NCBI GenBank assembly: GCA_019400425.1
Contig: JAFREE010000005.1
Location: 248,001 to 312,000, forward strand
DNA: 64,000 nucleotides
Direction of reading: 5' to 3'
From: Hymenochaete sp. R1
Taxonomy: Eukaryota; Basidiomycota; Agaricomycetes; Hymenochaetales; Hymenochaetaceae
Below the pieces are notes generated by a model. That model was not told where the DNA came from, ran no database searches, and saw only the letters and a list, made by a program, of their open reading frames with translations. The position numbers and the translations under genes were made by a program. Positions 20,361-33,026 of this stretch are shown here, one piece after another. Position 1 is the first letter of the stretch; every line of letters starts with the position of its first letter.

Positions 20361-22628
20361 AAAGTCGAGGGCTTCGCCAATTGAGTGGCGTGAAATGGGA
20401 TTGACTAAGTTGTAGTAGTAGTACAGTGCCGTTTTAACCCCTTCATTCTATCTAGAACGCATTAATGGTAGACAGAGCAGATGACGAGGAAAGCGTTCAA
20501 CTTCAAGGAAAGTAATTGTAAGACCTCGTGAGAATAAACAACCATTTCCGATATAGTTTTCTCACGGCATTGCGCCTCGGCTCTACTTTTCTGGGTCTCT
20601 GAATCATCGCCAAAGATCTGTTTTTTACTTCCTCATTGCATGTGCATATGCGCTGTTGTACACAAGGAAAATAACATATTACCAAGATCACTCCAACACC
20701 TTCAAGTTAAGTCCGCCTAGGTATCTCTTCAGGTCTGCACCAGCTTCGCGCAAGCGCTTGCTTAGTAGTAACACTGACATGACGGGGCGCAAGTACGGTG
20801 ACAAGAACGGGGTGAGTGGACGGTTTGGTTGTTTGGGAGAATAAGTAGCTTGAGATGACACCTTGGATAGTAAATTAGTGGATGGGTAACCACTCGGTCG
20901 ATACCGAGTTGTCCGACGTTCTTCCTATTCCCCGGGTGGTCCATCTAGCGGCGCGGCCCGGGGTGCAGCAAATTAATTTCGAACACTGTTATTAGGTCTC
21001 TTCTGACGGGCTTCCGCTATCGAGACAGAATATCAAGTATCTGTTACGCCAATTAGAAGTTTCATCCAATGATTTGGACCGACATTCCGACTGAACGGAA
21101 AGCGATGAAAATGCCCTGTGTATGTCTTTCTGGAGGATAGCCACTTCAAAATAAAACCAACAAGAAAATATCTACAGTATTATTGAAGACTATTATTACC
21201 TCAAGGGTACTATAGGCTAATTTGTAACAGGCCGGAGGCAGCTCATCCGAGAGGCTCAGAGAGCAGCAGCATCGACCAAACATCCCCAGCCTCGACCTAT
21301 CCGATTGCACCGGGCCTGTGATCTCATGCTTGTCCTTAAGCATCACAGTATCCACGGTTCTCTCAAGTGCCGACACTTTGGTTTGGCGTGGTGCGTGATA
21401 AGTATAAAAACCTTTTGTTGCCGGAACGATACGTGGAATATGCTAGGATCGTTTCGCAGGGACTTGTGAGGCGATAAAGTCGTCAGGATTCGGATCGTGT
21501 TGTGGTTGGGCTCCGGACGGCGTCTACACTACGCTTGAGGTACTCTCTGCTGGTATTGGTGATAAGAAGTTCTCTGAAAGCCTCACGATTCATGGGGACG
21601 TGTCAGTCACTCTGTGGAGCAATTGGACTCGTAGGAGATACTCGAAGTCAGAATCAGATTAAAGAATGTTTATAGGCAGAAGTCCTCAGTAGTTCAGGTC
21701 CGAATCTCATACGGAAGGGATGGCTGCATCAACGATGATACAGGTCATGAGAGAATATGGGTCTGACTATGTCGGGACTGTGTTCTGTGTTTGTTGTCCC
21801 ATGTCTTTTCTGTGGGCAAGTAGCTGACACTTGCGCCGAATGCTGGCATGCTTTAGGGCATTTATAACTTCTGTTGATCTTAGCATGCTTTTTCTCTGTC
21901 ATAAATAACATCACACTGACAGTTGATTCTAGTTGATGTTTCATGGGGCTCACCTCGATCTCTCAAAATTACACCCCAAAGGATGGCTGAGATAGTTTCC
22001 CGGGAAGAGCGGTTTTCAACTCCGTCGTCCAGGGAGAAGGGTGGCTTATTTGTGCTTCCGTCTTTATTAATACTACTGGACGAAGTTACGGGCACCTTGA
22101 CCAAGCTAGATTGCGTACCTCCTCATTTATTTTATTACTGGATGCGTAGCGACTCTCAGTCAAGCAAATGGCATTCAGGCCTTTAGGCCTGGTGCTTGAT
22201 CCCTCGGACTTTAGCAAAAGCTTGTGTTTCGATATTTTTTCTATGAAAATGTAATTTATATGGGACTGTTCATCTCCCGAAAAAACAGACGATTACTCAT
22301 ATGTAAACCGCAAAGGACATCATGAGTCATATGGCGGACATAGAAACGAAGGCCTGGCTTGGTGAAAGCAATATGTCTTTTTAAGACACAAGTTCTACTG
22401 GAGAAACACGGAGGGAGAAGTTTCCGATAATTAAGCACATTTGCAAAGTTAGGTGAGTGATATTACAAGGGTCTAATATCGCCTTTGCAGAGGACATATG
22501 AACCATGATAAGAAATGATATAAATGCATATCAATTCCCGCTCAATATACCAGCATCCAAATACTTCCGCTATTTAACCCCTCTCAGGGTGCCTTAGGCA
22601 GAGTCACCCTCTTCGAGCGAACGATACC
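20361..22628. other. Long gene-poor stretch
   Basis: These 2.27 kb have no convincing gene on either strand; the ORFs present are below 90 codons with no domain signature. The composition is AT-rich with scattered TATA-like runs. It may hold decayed mobile DNA, but I see no terminal repeats. A TATTTAA box at 22571-22577 probably belongs to the gene at 22629. Confidence 0.5.
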
Positions 22629-23336
22629 ATGTCATCCCATTCCACTGGCACCAAACGTAAGCGCCGTCGCGATACCCCAGAGACAGGCACGTCTTCTATC
22701 CCTTCGAGCCTCAGGGCGGGTTCTACCAAACGCGCGAGAACTCGCGAGCCGATTCCAAATTTCGATCCCCTGGTCTATGGTAGCCCGAATGCCAGCGCCG
22801 TCCTCCAGAACGCTGCTGCATGGAGAGAACTCACGCTGGCTACTGTCCTCGACAGGTTCCATGGGCCAAACCACTCCAAGAAGATCCCGTTGCTGAGGTG
22901 GCTGGAGAAGAAGTATGGGAACTTCTGGTGCTTGGAACGGTATATCGAGCTTTTGTACCTGCTCACTATGATTCCTGAAAAAGAAAGGGAAGCATTTCAC
23001 CAGGTGACTTTGGAGGAAGTCACGGTAAAGCTTGTTGGTGCTTTCAAAGCGCTTTCCGTTGGTGAAGACGCAGAGCGTTTTAGGGAGATCCTTGAGAAGC
23101 TTGAGAGTGTGCTGCAGTCTGAATTCTCTGAGGAAAGTCTGGAGGAGGTGCGGGCGATCAAGGGCAAGCTTGTTGATATCTATAGAGAACTTAGAGGCAG
23201 TATTAGCGAGACTGGGAAGGCTAATGTGGCTGGTACGACGTTGGTCATGATGAACAGCGACTTAGAGTTCTTCCAACGGCGCATTGACTCTCTTGTCGGA
23301 GCCCCTACTTCCGAGTCGACTGAAGCAGCGACATGA
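22629..23336 (+). CDS. Family A protein, diverged single-domain copy on the plus strand
   Basis: A single exon of 235 residues. The N terminus is basic and Ser-rich with two nuclear-signal-like clusters (TKRKRRRD, STKRARTRE). One copy of the family A domain follows: YGSPNASAVLQNAAAW corresponds to the YDQPNAE start, LEKKYGNFWCLERYIELLYLL to the NKYG-x-x-C-x-E block, GEDAERFREIL to the GED turn and VRAIKGKLVDIYREL to the SIRGKLI helix. Identity to the cluster at 0.4-6.4 kb is clearly lower than among those copies, so it is an older member. The orientation is opposite to the cluster. A TATTTAA box lies ~55 bases upstream of the ATG. Function is unknown. Confidence 0.75.
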   Translation: MSSHSTGTKRKRRRDTPETGTSSIPSSLRAGSTKRARTREPIPNFDPLVYGSPNASAVLQNAAAWRELTLATVLDRFHGPNHSKKIPLLRWLEKKYGNFWCLERYIELLYLLTMIPEKEREAFHQVTLEEVTVKLVGAFKALSVGEDAERFREILEKLESVLQSEFSEESLEEVRAIKGKLVDIYRELRGSISETGKANVAGTTLVMMNSDLEFFQRRIDSLVGAPTSESTEAAT

Positions 23337-24655
23337 CCGAGACGATGATTCAATGATAGACAATTCACACTTAGTTATATAAAGGGTAGAACTCACATTT
23401 TTGATTTAAAATTGACTTGAAAATTCTTCGACGTGAATAAGATATACATCCACTTCGTTGTTGAAAGTAGAAGTTGTAGAAACCGAAGTACAACTCTGAA
23501 CTCGGACGATGTGCTTGATTGGGTGCGAGGACTCGGAAAACGGTAAGAAAATGACGTGGGATGGCGCGCGTGAGAACTTACCTCCGGCAAGTTCCGTGCG
23601 CTAACGCTGAGCTGGTATTTACGTTCGCTCTGTTTTTATCTTTCCTTCCGACATCGATTTGATTCTTTTCAATCCAAAACCTCCGACGCACAGAAAATAC
23701 ACCACAAACTGAGAAATGGCAAGAAACGTAGCAAAGAATGGCTGATAGATGAGGTTCTCGGGTCCGATTCTTGTCTGGGCCTCATTCTAAGATCGCGCGG
23801 CGTACTCGGGTCGCGAGAGCTCTTTGACTGCATGCTCTTTTGGTGAGTCCTTCTCGTAGCCTTGTTGTCGATACCACCATCTTACAATGTTGTAGCAGAG
23901 AGTCTTTCGAAAACAGTTTTTTTCGAAGTTAAAAGTGATCCTGCTCACGCCCAGTCTGCAGCGGATGTGCAAAGCTGCTCGTAGCACCCTCACGTTTGGC
24001 TTTTCGTAGGCACTGTTGCGCACCAGGAAAGCTACCACGGTCCCAAGTCGACTTGTCTATGGGACCATATGCTTGATCTCCTCACAGTCGTGCAACGGGA
24101 CCTAAGACAGCTAGGATCTTCGACGGTAACTCACCTTGTGTCAGCAAGCGCGGTGACGCGTCTCGTGGTGCCTCCGGAGCTGTCAACTTGGACTCCTCCA
24201 CTATCCTTTGAAGATGCAGAACAGGTCAACGCACACATAGTTTTTATTTTGACATTTACGAACCCTAATCTAACCGGATTTGTAAGGAATAGGTCTTCTT
24301 TCTGTCACGGCGTCCATCCCGAAAAGGAAGCTGTCCACAGTCAATTGCACTCCAGCTGCCCAATCCCCGACATTTGATTTTTCTTTTTTAAAAATAAATT
24401 GAAAGAACTTCTGTCACATTATGAACTTTATCCCGACATTACAGAGGTATCCCGACCAACATTAAACGTGGTTCGTTCTCCTCTTTCCTTCACACCACCA
24501 TCTTCTGCCACCGTATCCCCCTTGTACCCCCGCCCTCCACCGTTCCGACGTTGACGGCGTTGTGCGCTCAACAGTGACGACAGCGCCGGTGGTGACTGCG
24601 ACAGCGACGTACATACTACACTCTCTTGTCTTATCCTCCAACTAGGCTCAGCAAC
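23337..24655. other. Intergenic, possible gene fragment on the minus strand
   Basis: These 1.3 kb contain no complete gene. A minus-strand open frame at 23787-24038 (83 codons, ending HAVKELSRPEYAARS) has protein-like composition but no start context, introns or family I recognise. It could be a remnant exon. The right ~200 bases are the pyrimidine-rich leader of the RRM gene. Confidence 0.4.
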
Positions 24656-27600
24656 ATGTCTTCTCGGTCCACTTCCACATCGCCCCACTCGGCGTCGGGT
24701 GGCATTCCTGCGTCTCTCCCCCAACATGCTTCTCTTATCGGAAACAACGACACCTTGCACTTCTTGGGCCATAGTGAAATGCGCCAGCAGCTCCATGACC
24801 AACGCTTTACTTCCAGCGACACCTCAGGCCGTGGCCTAAACAATGATATTCCCGAACACGTAGCCATAAAACGTTCAGACAACCCAGCTTCATCTCCTTC
24901 TCTTTTCCAGATCGCAAATGCATCGTTCTCTCGTCTACCAAGTCTTGCTGAAGATTCTGTCTCCCAAGATGCCAGTTCTCCCAGTTTGCCACCCAACGTG
25001 AGTGGCATATATGCATTTGCTTCCGCGCCGCTGACTGTCGATCACTAATAATTAGACTACTTTTACTGCACGCACGCGTGAGCTATCCGCTCCCCTTCCT
25101 TCTGCTCCTCCTTGCACCCCTGCTAGTTCCATCACCAAACGCTCGTCTTTTGTACATTCTCGTCGTCCTTTGAACTCTCCTTCTTCGCGTAGCCTTTGTC
25201 CATCAGAATCGTTTTCCGCCAATTTCAGCTCACCTGTCCCCGAGTCTGACGTCGAAGGGTTTGAGCAAACGACCGATGGCAATGATAGCGACTCCAACTC
25301 CGTGGAAATTATTTCTGGATGCGTCCCCAACCCTTTCACCAATCGTTCCAACAGAATCAATAGTCATGCTTGTAAGTTCCCCTCATTCCTCACGCATAGT
25401 TGTCTCGCTGATCGGGGGAAAAACAGCTCGTTCTCCTTCAGCTCGATCCAACGCGCCTTCTCCCGCTTCTAGTCTACTTGCGCATCAAATTAACAACATA
25501 TCATTATCACGTTCAAATTCATCTTCGGCTTCTCAGACTCCTACTCCTCTACCACCTGCTCGTGAAGGCACATCGCCACTTGGACAATCAAATACGGGCA
25601 CTACTCCTAACGACGGGAGTGGATCTGACGTTTCACATGTATCTCAGAATTCGGCGTCCTTCTCGCCTTCCCGCGCGAAACCCCGTAGTGGTGCTCGTAT
25701 TGAAAACTATTCGGCAGTAGGATTTCCCCCTCCTTCCATGGGTGCAGAAATCGTGGACCCGCAGCCCGAGAATGTGCTCCAGGAAAGCGCGAATGAAGAT
25801 AGCTCGATTCGCACTCCGAACGTGTATATCAATGGTCTTCCACCTCAGTTCCCGGATAAAAGTCTACATATGATGACGCGTGATTTCGGTCAAGTCTTGA
25901 GCGTCCGTACATTCACACGGTGCGTCGGTGAGAAGATGAGCGGGTATGGTTTTGTACTGTAAGTTTCTTACTTATGAGTCTTTTTCATTCCACTTACTTT
26001 TACCCTTGTAGGTTTGACTCGATTGACTCTGCCGCACGGTGTATTGAAACTCTCAAGAAGTTCAGAAACTTGCACCCGTCGTTTTCGAAGGCATGTCAAC
26101 TCTTTTCTTTCCTCCTCGCCTTAATTTCTTACCTGATCCTTTCCAGCAAATCCACAAGATTCCTGGCACCCCATTCGCATCTGGTACTATCACCTTACCA
26201 CCAACAGGCTCCCTGTCGTCTCTTGCATCTCAGCCTTCTCTTTCCTCATTTTCGTCATTCCCTTCGATGTCTTCTTCTGCTACGCTGGTCTCTTCTGCCT
26301 CAGTGCCGTCAATGCATTCCCCGACGAAGATCCACGATCATCGCGGAGTCGACCCCATAACTACTAAGGTCGGCTCTGACTTCAAAGAACTGAGCTTCCG
26401 CGAGAAAATGGAACGCCTGGGAGACGACAGATCAACTAATTTGTATATGGAGGGGTATGTGATCATACATGTTTCAATGAATATAGAATTTGCGCTGACC
26501 TCGGAAATCCTCGATAGGCTTCCTCTTTCTATTGACGAATCCGTAAGTGACATGATTTGCTCCGATTCGTTCGCTAATGTATATTTCAGTCGTTATCTGC
26601 TCTTGTGTCCCCGCACAGGGTTGTAAGCAGCCGCTTTTTCCAAACAAAGCTCTCAAACCCTCCCCGAATGATTGCTTTTGTGCGGTATGTGAAACATCAT
26701 ATCAAAGATAAGAGCTGGAATAAAGAAGTCACTATATAGCTTGGATACCCGACCCGGTGCGCAGGAAATCATTGAACGTCTTCATGGTCGAGTCGTTCGT
26801 GGCTGGAATGACAATGGATGTCGCATCTCGGTGAGATTTGCCGACACTAATGAACAGCGGGAGCTCAGGGTAAGTGGTAAACCTCACATCACAATAATTC
26901 AATTTAATTTGTCTATCAGAGAAGCGAGCGGCATATTCACGGGGCGGAGGATGAAGCCAGCGACGGTGCCCGTTTGTCGATGGCTCAAGCAGCTTTGCTC
27001 AATCTTCGGGGAGCCGAAGTGCAAGCTCAGCTGGGTGGCATCATAGATCTGCATAGTGGATGTGGAACGAATCAATCGGTCAGCAAGAGTAAGATGGGTA
27101 GGCTTCACTCATCCCCAAGCTACAACATGACCGTCGACACACACCAGAAAGGACTTCACCACGACGAACGTGAGTTCCATTATCATGATCAAACTAAAAT
27201 CACCTTTTGACGACGGAATTTAGCAATCGATTTGCATGGTATCAAAGGAACTTTCGAGAATCAATTGAACTTGAACAAGGGACATAATCAAAATATTTCA
27301 GCTGCTGGGGGCGAGTCTTATCCTTTCAAAGATCTCGATGCAAATCATTATGCGCTATTGCAGCAGCAAGCCCAGCTACAGCAATTGCAGTTACTCCAAC
27401 AGATGCAAGGAAATCCGACTCGGATGGATTGGCTCGAGTACGACGCCGGTATTCGGACGGCGGCTTCGAATTACGGGCAGACACGCGGGCTCATGCCGTC
27501 GGTTGACATCATGTCGAATAACATATACCCCTTCGACGCTACCGGCCAAAGTATCCCACATGCCAGTCATGGACGCCGTGCTTCCGCATCCAAGGGTTCC

Positions 27601-28011
27601 CAACACATGCATTCCCTCAGTAAGGGTCATTTGGAAGTTCCAAATAGCGTCAGGTCTGAGAAGTTCCCAGGTCGAAGGGCAGAAGAAGACTATATGATCC
27701 CCCAGCAGCACCGACTCCAGCATCAGCATGCAGTTCCTGGCGAGTACTCTCCCGAGATTTTACGTGGAGCTGTTGAGAGAGATCACGACGTTGATCGTCG
27801 TCGTGTGGTAACCTATGAAGAAGGCGACATACACGCTATCTCCCCTGCCCTTACCTACGCATCTCGAACTCCATCAACGTTGAGTCCTGCGACGCCACTC
27901 TTCAACACCTTCAATACCCCTGCTACGGCACCAGCCACGGTCCCTCGTAGCAAACCCACTGTGAGGGAGCGCGATTTCGCTCGGGCGTACAAGGGTGACC
28001 ATCGTCAGTAA
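24656..28011 (+). CDS. RNA-binding protein with two RRM domains (MSSP/RBMS-like)
   Basis: A gene of about nine exons. The start MSSRSTSTSPHSASGG is followed by a long Ser/Pro-rich region. RRM1 begins TPNVYINGLPPQFPDKSL and continues through SGYGFVLFDSIDSAARCIE across an intron at 25959-26011. RRM2 begins STNLYMEGLPLSIDESSL, spans several short introns and includes RMIAFVRLDTRPGAQEII and ISVRFADTNEQREL. The spacing of the two RRMs and their RNP motifs resembles MSSP/RBMS single-stranded nucleic-acid binding proteins. The C-terminal half is Gln-rich (LLQQQAQLQQLQLLQQMQG) and Ser/Thr/Pro-rich. One intron (26091-26146) appears to use a GC donor. Likely a post-transcriptional regulator; exon edges in the C-terminal half are less certain. 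Confidence 0.85.
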
Positions 28012-29332
28012 CTTATAGTTTAATGTTCTTTTTCATGTTCGCTTGTTACAGCTCGTTCTCCGCATTTCAAAGTCTATGATGGACTTTTTTTTACATCCGC
28101 CTGAAATCCACGATTGATCTGCTTCGACGTCATTGCTCTTCTCTCTGTTTTTCTTTTCTTTCCAGGTTCTTAGTTTGACACGATTACGGTTTCATCCTTA
28201 TTTGATCCCTACGATCCGACAGATCTGTTTTCCTCTCTTTCACAGCGAAACCTTTCTTCCTCTGACCAAGTTTTCAGATCAGCCTATGTCGAGTTTTCTT
28301 TGCCCTTCCATTGTCTTCGAACTTTCCCCTTCGACTTTGATAAAGCTTTGTCCAGTGAAAATGTGCCAGGAGCGCACTGAGGACAGTAATTGATGTGTAT
28401 TGTAAATTACCATGTAGAAATAGCGGTAGCCTTTGAAGTGAATGTATGATGCACCCAGGTTTCCGGCGCGAGCCTCCCCACAAGTGAAAGTTGGCGGAAA
28501 GGAGTACTAGTAGTATCAATGCGGCTGTTGGGAAGCAGAGGCCGGTGTGTGAGCGTGGGTGTAGATGTGCGAGTGAGAGTGAGAGATGGCGGTGCAATCA
28601 CCGAAAAGGTTGAGAGGATCGCCTAATGGAATGTTTGCTGTTTGATCATCCTCCCAAGCACTGCTTCACCTCACCTCAGAACGTTGATCCCACCTTCAAT
28701 CTTTCCTTGATGGGGGCGTAGACACATAGATTCTCAGTTCATCGCCTTGCAGTCTTTTGCCACCCTGTCCCGATCCCGTAGCAACTTGAAAAGGCACGTA
28801 GCCAGATTCAAATTGGGCCCTATTTTATTTTATTTTTATGTGAGTCGCAGTCCGGATACGGATGTGAACAGGCTCGGGTGGTGTGCTGTGGTGTTTATTC
28901 TCGCTCGGTCGGTCGGACGGAAAGCGATGTGCCGGAAAAATCGGGGGACAGGAGGACAGGGGGGAGATGATGGAGGAAGGAAGGAAGAAAATTGGCGTGT
29001 GTTTTGATGGTGCGCGTGGAAAAAGCCTCTTTCTTCGCCTTTGCCGCCAGCCATGGCCATATGTAGCATCAGCAGAAACATATCACCATCACACCAGACA
29101 CCAGGCGGGTTTTCTTCCGACGGTTCTCTTTCTTATTCTTTCCTCTTCTTTTCCGCGGCCGCTGTTTCACTTTCTGGGGGAGCTTGGACTTGGACTTGTG
29201 GGTGCTTGCTTTTGGTATCGTTATCGACGCCTGGATTCGAGTCGTAGGTTCGGCGTCGTGTCTCGGACTCGGACGGCCGTTTTGTCTGCATTACTGGTAC
29301 CAGACGTCGAAGACTAGAGCTAGAGAGCGGTG
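28012..29332. other. Intergenic, no gene supported
   Basis: These 1.3 kb include the RRM gene's pyrimidine-rich 3' flank and the upstream DNA of the DUF6533 gene. ORFs on both strands are short and without domain features. A purine-rich stretch lies at 28940-28990. Confidence 0.5.
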
Positions 29333-31665
29333 ATGTCGACTGGCTTCGAAGGTGTGGGTGTGGACGAGTCGTCGCTCAAGAGTCTCGTGCACCAAATGTA
29401 CGTTCCGAATCTCTGACTTGTTGCGTGGTGCTGATGCTGATATATGCTTTGGTCTGGCTGTTCGCCAAACGCAGAAACGCCAATTACTACATCTCTCTCG
29501 TCGCATTCGGTGCGTTTCTTTTACGCGCCCTTCCACTCGAGTTCCCTTTCTCTTCCACCTTCCATTTAACTCAACAGCCTCCTTCCTGAATTCTAAAGCC
29601 ATTCTGTACTACGACTACCTCCTCACCCTCCCGGACGAGATCCGATTTTTCTGGCGCCGGAGACCCAGCTCAGCCACGCTCCTGTTCTTCCTCAATAGGT
29701 ACCTCTCGGTGCTTGGGAACATACCCGTGATTTTGCAGACGTTTCGGAGTTGGGACGAGGCTGGAGATGGGTACGTATACTGGTGTTTGGATATGGATGG
29801 ATGGATGGAACTTATATTATGGGTTTGGTGGTGTTGCGTAGGTGTATGGCGCTCCAGAAGTTTCATCAGTTCTTTGCGGTGTTCGTGCAGGTCATCGTTG
29901 GTAGTAAGTACGACTCCCTTCGTTCCTTAGAGCCCCCTCGCTGAATGCCTTATGCACTGATTCAAAGTCATCTTGATCCTTCGGACTTACGCTTTATACG
30001 AGCGAAGCATAAAGATTGGTTGGGTCTTGGTCGTATTCGCGTGTCTCGTCATTGGCATCGGTTGCGTATGTTCTCCTCTATATTCTAACCCTGCTGAGGC
30101 TCACTCAGAGCGCATATTCACTTCTTTTTCAATAGTGGGCGATCACAGGAAAGTCTGTAGCAGTCGACGAACCCGTGGATTTATCGTTTATGCTAGGCTG
30201 TCATCCCCTGATCTCGAAAGAAGAGTAAGCTGCATATTTCTAAGTAATATATCAATGTTAACGAATGCTTCGTTGTCTTGCTATCTCAGTGGACTGCGTG
30301 AGTCTCAAACGCAGTTATTGCCTGCCCGCTATTGATACTGATATACTACTGTACGTACAGGTCTAGCCGGAGCATGGGCCGGCATGCTCGTCTTCGATTC
30401 CGTCATCTTCACGCTCACGTTGTACAAAGCGATTGGGATCTGGAAGCTTGGGACAAAAAGGCTCTACCATGTCTTGGTTCGTGATGGTTAGTACGCTTCA
30501 GCTTGAAGGACGGTGGTTTATGATGCTGACTATATGCGCCTTCTCATAGGTACTATTTATTATCTGCGAGTGGTTATATGCGTCTATTTTTAATAAAAAA
30601 TCTAAGCTTATTTGACATATCACTCGCAATCAGAGTGCTCGCGATGGCAAACCTCTCAAATATTCTGACTTTTGTAGTATGTCCTTGTCGGTTTTGTATT
30701 AGCCCGCTTCTAATTGCTTCTTTCCCCAGCTTGGAGAGGTATGCTCTATAACAAAACTCTAATGTTAAATAATCAACTTACGAGGTATTCACGAAGCCTC
30801 TTGTGCGGGGCGTCAGCACGTCCTTCGCAAACAAGTGAGATCCCTCTACCTCTACCACTTCGGCGCATCACTAATGACCCTCTTTCATTCACCACACCCA
30901 ACCAGTATCTCAGTCACCATGGTCTCCCGACTCATGCTCAACCTTCAGAACCCCGCGCTATTCGAATATAACAACAACAACAACCGTTCCGAGCAGGCGC
31001 ACGGATGGTACCCGTCCTACGCTTACGACGAACACGGGGCTTTGTACACCGATGGGACGAAATGCGTGTTCGCGAGCGTTCGGCAGGGGGAATCGGACGC
31101 GGACGGTGGCGGGAAGTCGTTGGCGTCGCAGATGGGTTCGATGGGTTCGGTGGATGCGCCCGAAAGGAAAGCAGTGGAGGGAGAGGATGTCGAAAGTGGA
31201 AGGAATTCTAGGAGGAGCGAACGTTTTTCACCGGCGACGAGTCGGACGGTGCGGACGTATACGGGAACGGGAACGGCGTCGTCGACGTTCGTGTTGACGC
31301 CCGTGTCGGCGACTTCGAGTGAGCTGGGCATGGGCAAGGCTCCTGCTCCTGCTTCTGCTTCTGGTGACGAGATTGCGTTGTGTGCGATGGACTGGGATCG
31401 CGATGAGCTTGGGAGGGGTGATCGGGAGGAGGGCTATGAGGACTTGATGCCGAGCGGGGCGACGTGGTATAGACCGGCGTGGGCGATGGGTCAGGGGACG
31501 GAGAGATCAGAGGAACTGCGGAGGCCACGTTCGCAAGAGCGCGAGCTGTCTTGTTTAGGAGAAAGGAGGACGGGAAATCAAGGGAGGGTGGGGGAGTGCG
31601 ATGCTGGAAGCGGGGATGGTGAGTTGGGCCTGTCCTTTCATTTAACAGATATTGACCAGTTTTAA
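29333..31665 (+). CDS. DUF6533-type seven-helix membrane protein
   Basis: The gene has about ten short exons. After a short N terminus (MSTGFEGVGVDESSLKSLV) come the DUF6533 hallmarks: ILYYDYLLTLPDEIRFFWRR, then LLFFLNRYLSVLGNIP. Further helices follow: ILILRTYALYERS, WVLVVFACLVIGIGC, WAGMLVFDSVIFTLTLYKA and MANLSNILTFV, then SVTMVSRLMLNLQNP, the usual end of the membrane part. A cytoplasmic tail of ~230 residues is rich in Ser, Gly, Glu and Arg. This family is greatly expanded in mushroom-forming fungi and has no established function; a receptor-like role is often guessed from topology. One splice near 30565 does not show a standard donor, so the exon map there is uncertain. Confidence 0.8.
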
Positions 31666-31955
31666 AGATACGCTTCCATCGACAGATTCACGGTAGCATG
31701 GATACCAGGACATCCTCATTGTCCACGCCGTCTATTGGTGTTCTCTTCTTTATGGGACTTTTTTTCGGTCAAAGTGTTTTACTTCTTTTTTCAACATCTT
31801 GTATCGCTAGGGTCGTTCATCGACGAGTTATATTCACGACTTTCAAGATTCACATCAGCTTCCGATCGGTCTGCATTCGCCTTCAACATCGAACATCCGG
31901 CCACATCATACACGCACGTGCAAGTCGACCTTCCCCTCCCTCCTTCCGAGCCTTT

Positions 31956-32546
31956 TCAAAAGTTCCTCGCGTCGTTCCTCCCATCCAAATTCTTCACTTC
32001 AACATCTTCCACCCTTATACCCTCAAAACACCGCGCATTGACCCCAACCGTCTGACTCGCCTCTCCTAGCACGCTGTCATTCGGGTCGGCGATCCAGAAC
32101 AAGAAACAGCCGTCGAAAGGGCAGAAATAGTGCGAGGCGTTGCCGCGTGCGGTCACGAACGACGATAATGCGCTGAGCGGCTCAGAATCCGGGAGGAGCT
32201 CGAGAGCCGCTCGGGGTCCGTATCTGGGCGAATCAAATCAGTATTAGTATTATCGGTCGCTGGTGAACAGACGGCCAGTGCAGGCGCAGGTGCAGGTATG
32301 GATTCGGACGACGTACGTGTACCATGCCCCCGTTTTCGAGCACCATGAACAATTGCACGAGTATGGCGGCTTCACGTCTAGCGCTGGGTAGAGGTACGTG
32401 TATTGGAACTTGCCGCAGTGGCAGAGGCCTTTGTAGGCTGTGAGCTCCGCTTCGGGTGGGTAGCGCGCAAAGGCTGGGATGTGCGTTTGGTCTAGGGTAG
32501 TTTGGGAAGGATGGGGTTGAGGTGTATTTGTTGGTGTGGAGGACAT
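31956..32546 (-). CDS. GFA/CENP-V-like zinc protein, copy 1
   Basis: Two exons, 32546-32317 and 32223-31956, encode 165 residues. Motifs of the GFA fold are present: CHCGKFQYTY (Cys-x-Cys), CNCSWCSKTGAW (the central Cys cluster), YGPRAALELLP, and HYFCPFDGCFLFW. In the usual family motif the last segment is Cys-x2-Cys-Gly; here the second Cys is Asp, with a Cys two residues later. The family covers glutathione-dependent formaldehyde-activating enzymes and many uncharacterised zinc proteins, so activity is not established. The intron sits at the same codon as in copies 2 and 3. Copy 2 lies just upstream in the same orientation. Confidence 0.85.
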
Positions 32547-33026
32547 TGCGAGTGGACTTGTTAGGGCCTGTCTCCGGGATTTAAGAAATAGAACTTGGGG
32601 ATATGAGAGGCAACTTGAAGGCACAATGTGAGTCGCTTTATACCAATTTGACTAACGGTACTCAATAGTTAATGCCTGTCTTCAGCAAGCCATTTTGTCT
32701 GGTCAGAGCTTGACTCATATGAGCGCTAAATACCATTTCTTTCTTATTCGTATTGTTCTGGGAAGTCAATACTAATGACTCGTATGAGCTTTGAATAAGT
32801 ATACAGCAGTATGACTCGGAATTGCTTCTGCGTGCATTGATACGGTGATAGAGCCCGTACAATACAACGTGTACATCAGTTGATTGATCTTCAATTAGAG
32901 TGAATACGCATACGTCCCATACATTTACACGGGTAAGGCATCTGTCTTCATTTTCGAATTCAATCTAGCCATTTTTGTACATTTAACATGACTGTACATG
33001 TTTACCACTTAACATCTTCTCCCCCT
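32547..33026. other. Spacer between two tandem GFA genes
   Basis: These 480 bases should hold the promoter of GFA copy 1 and the 3' end of copy 2. I see no gene in them. Confidence 0.5.

Noticed and set aside
31698..32069. Plus-strand ORFs opposite GFA copy 1
   Set aside because: They are antisense shadows of the GFA second exon.
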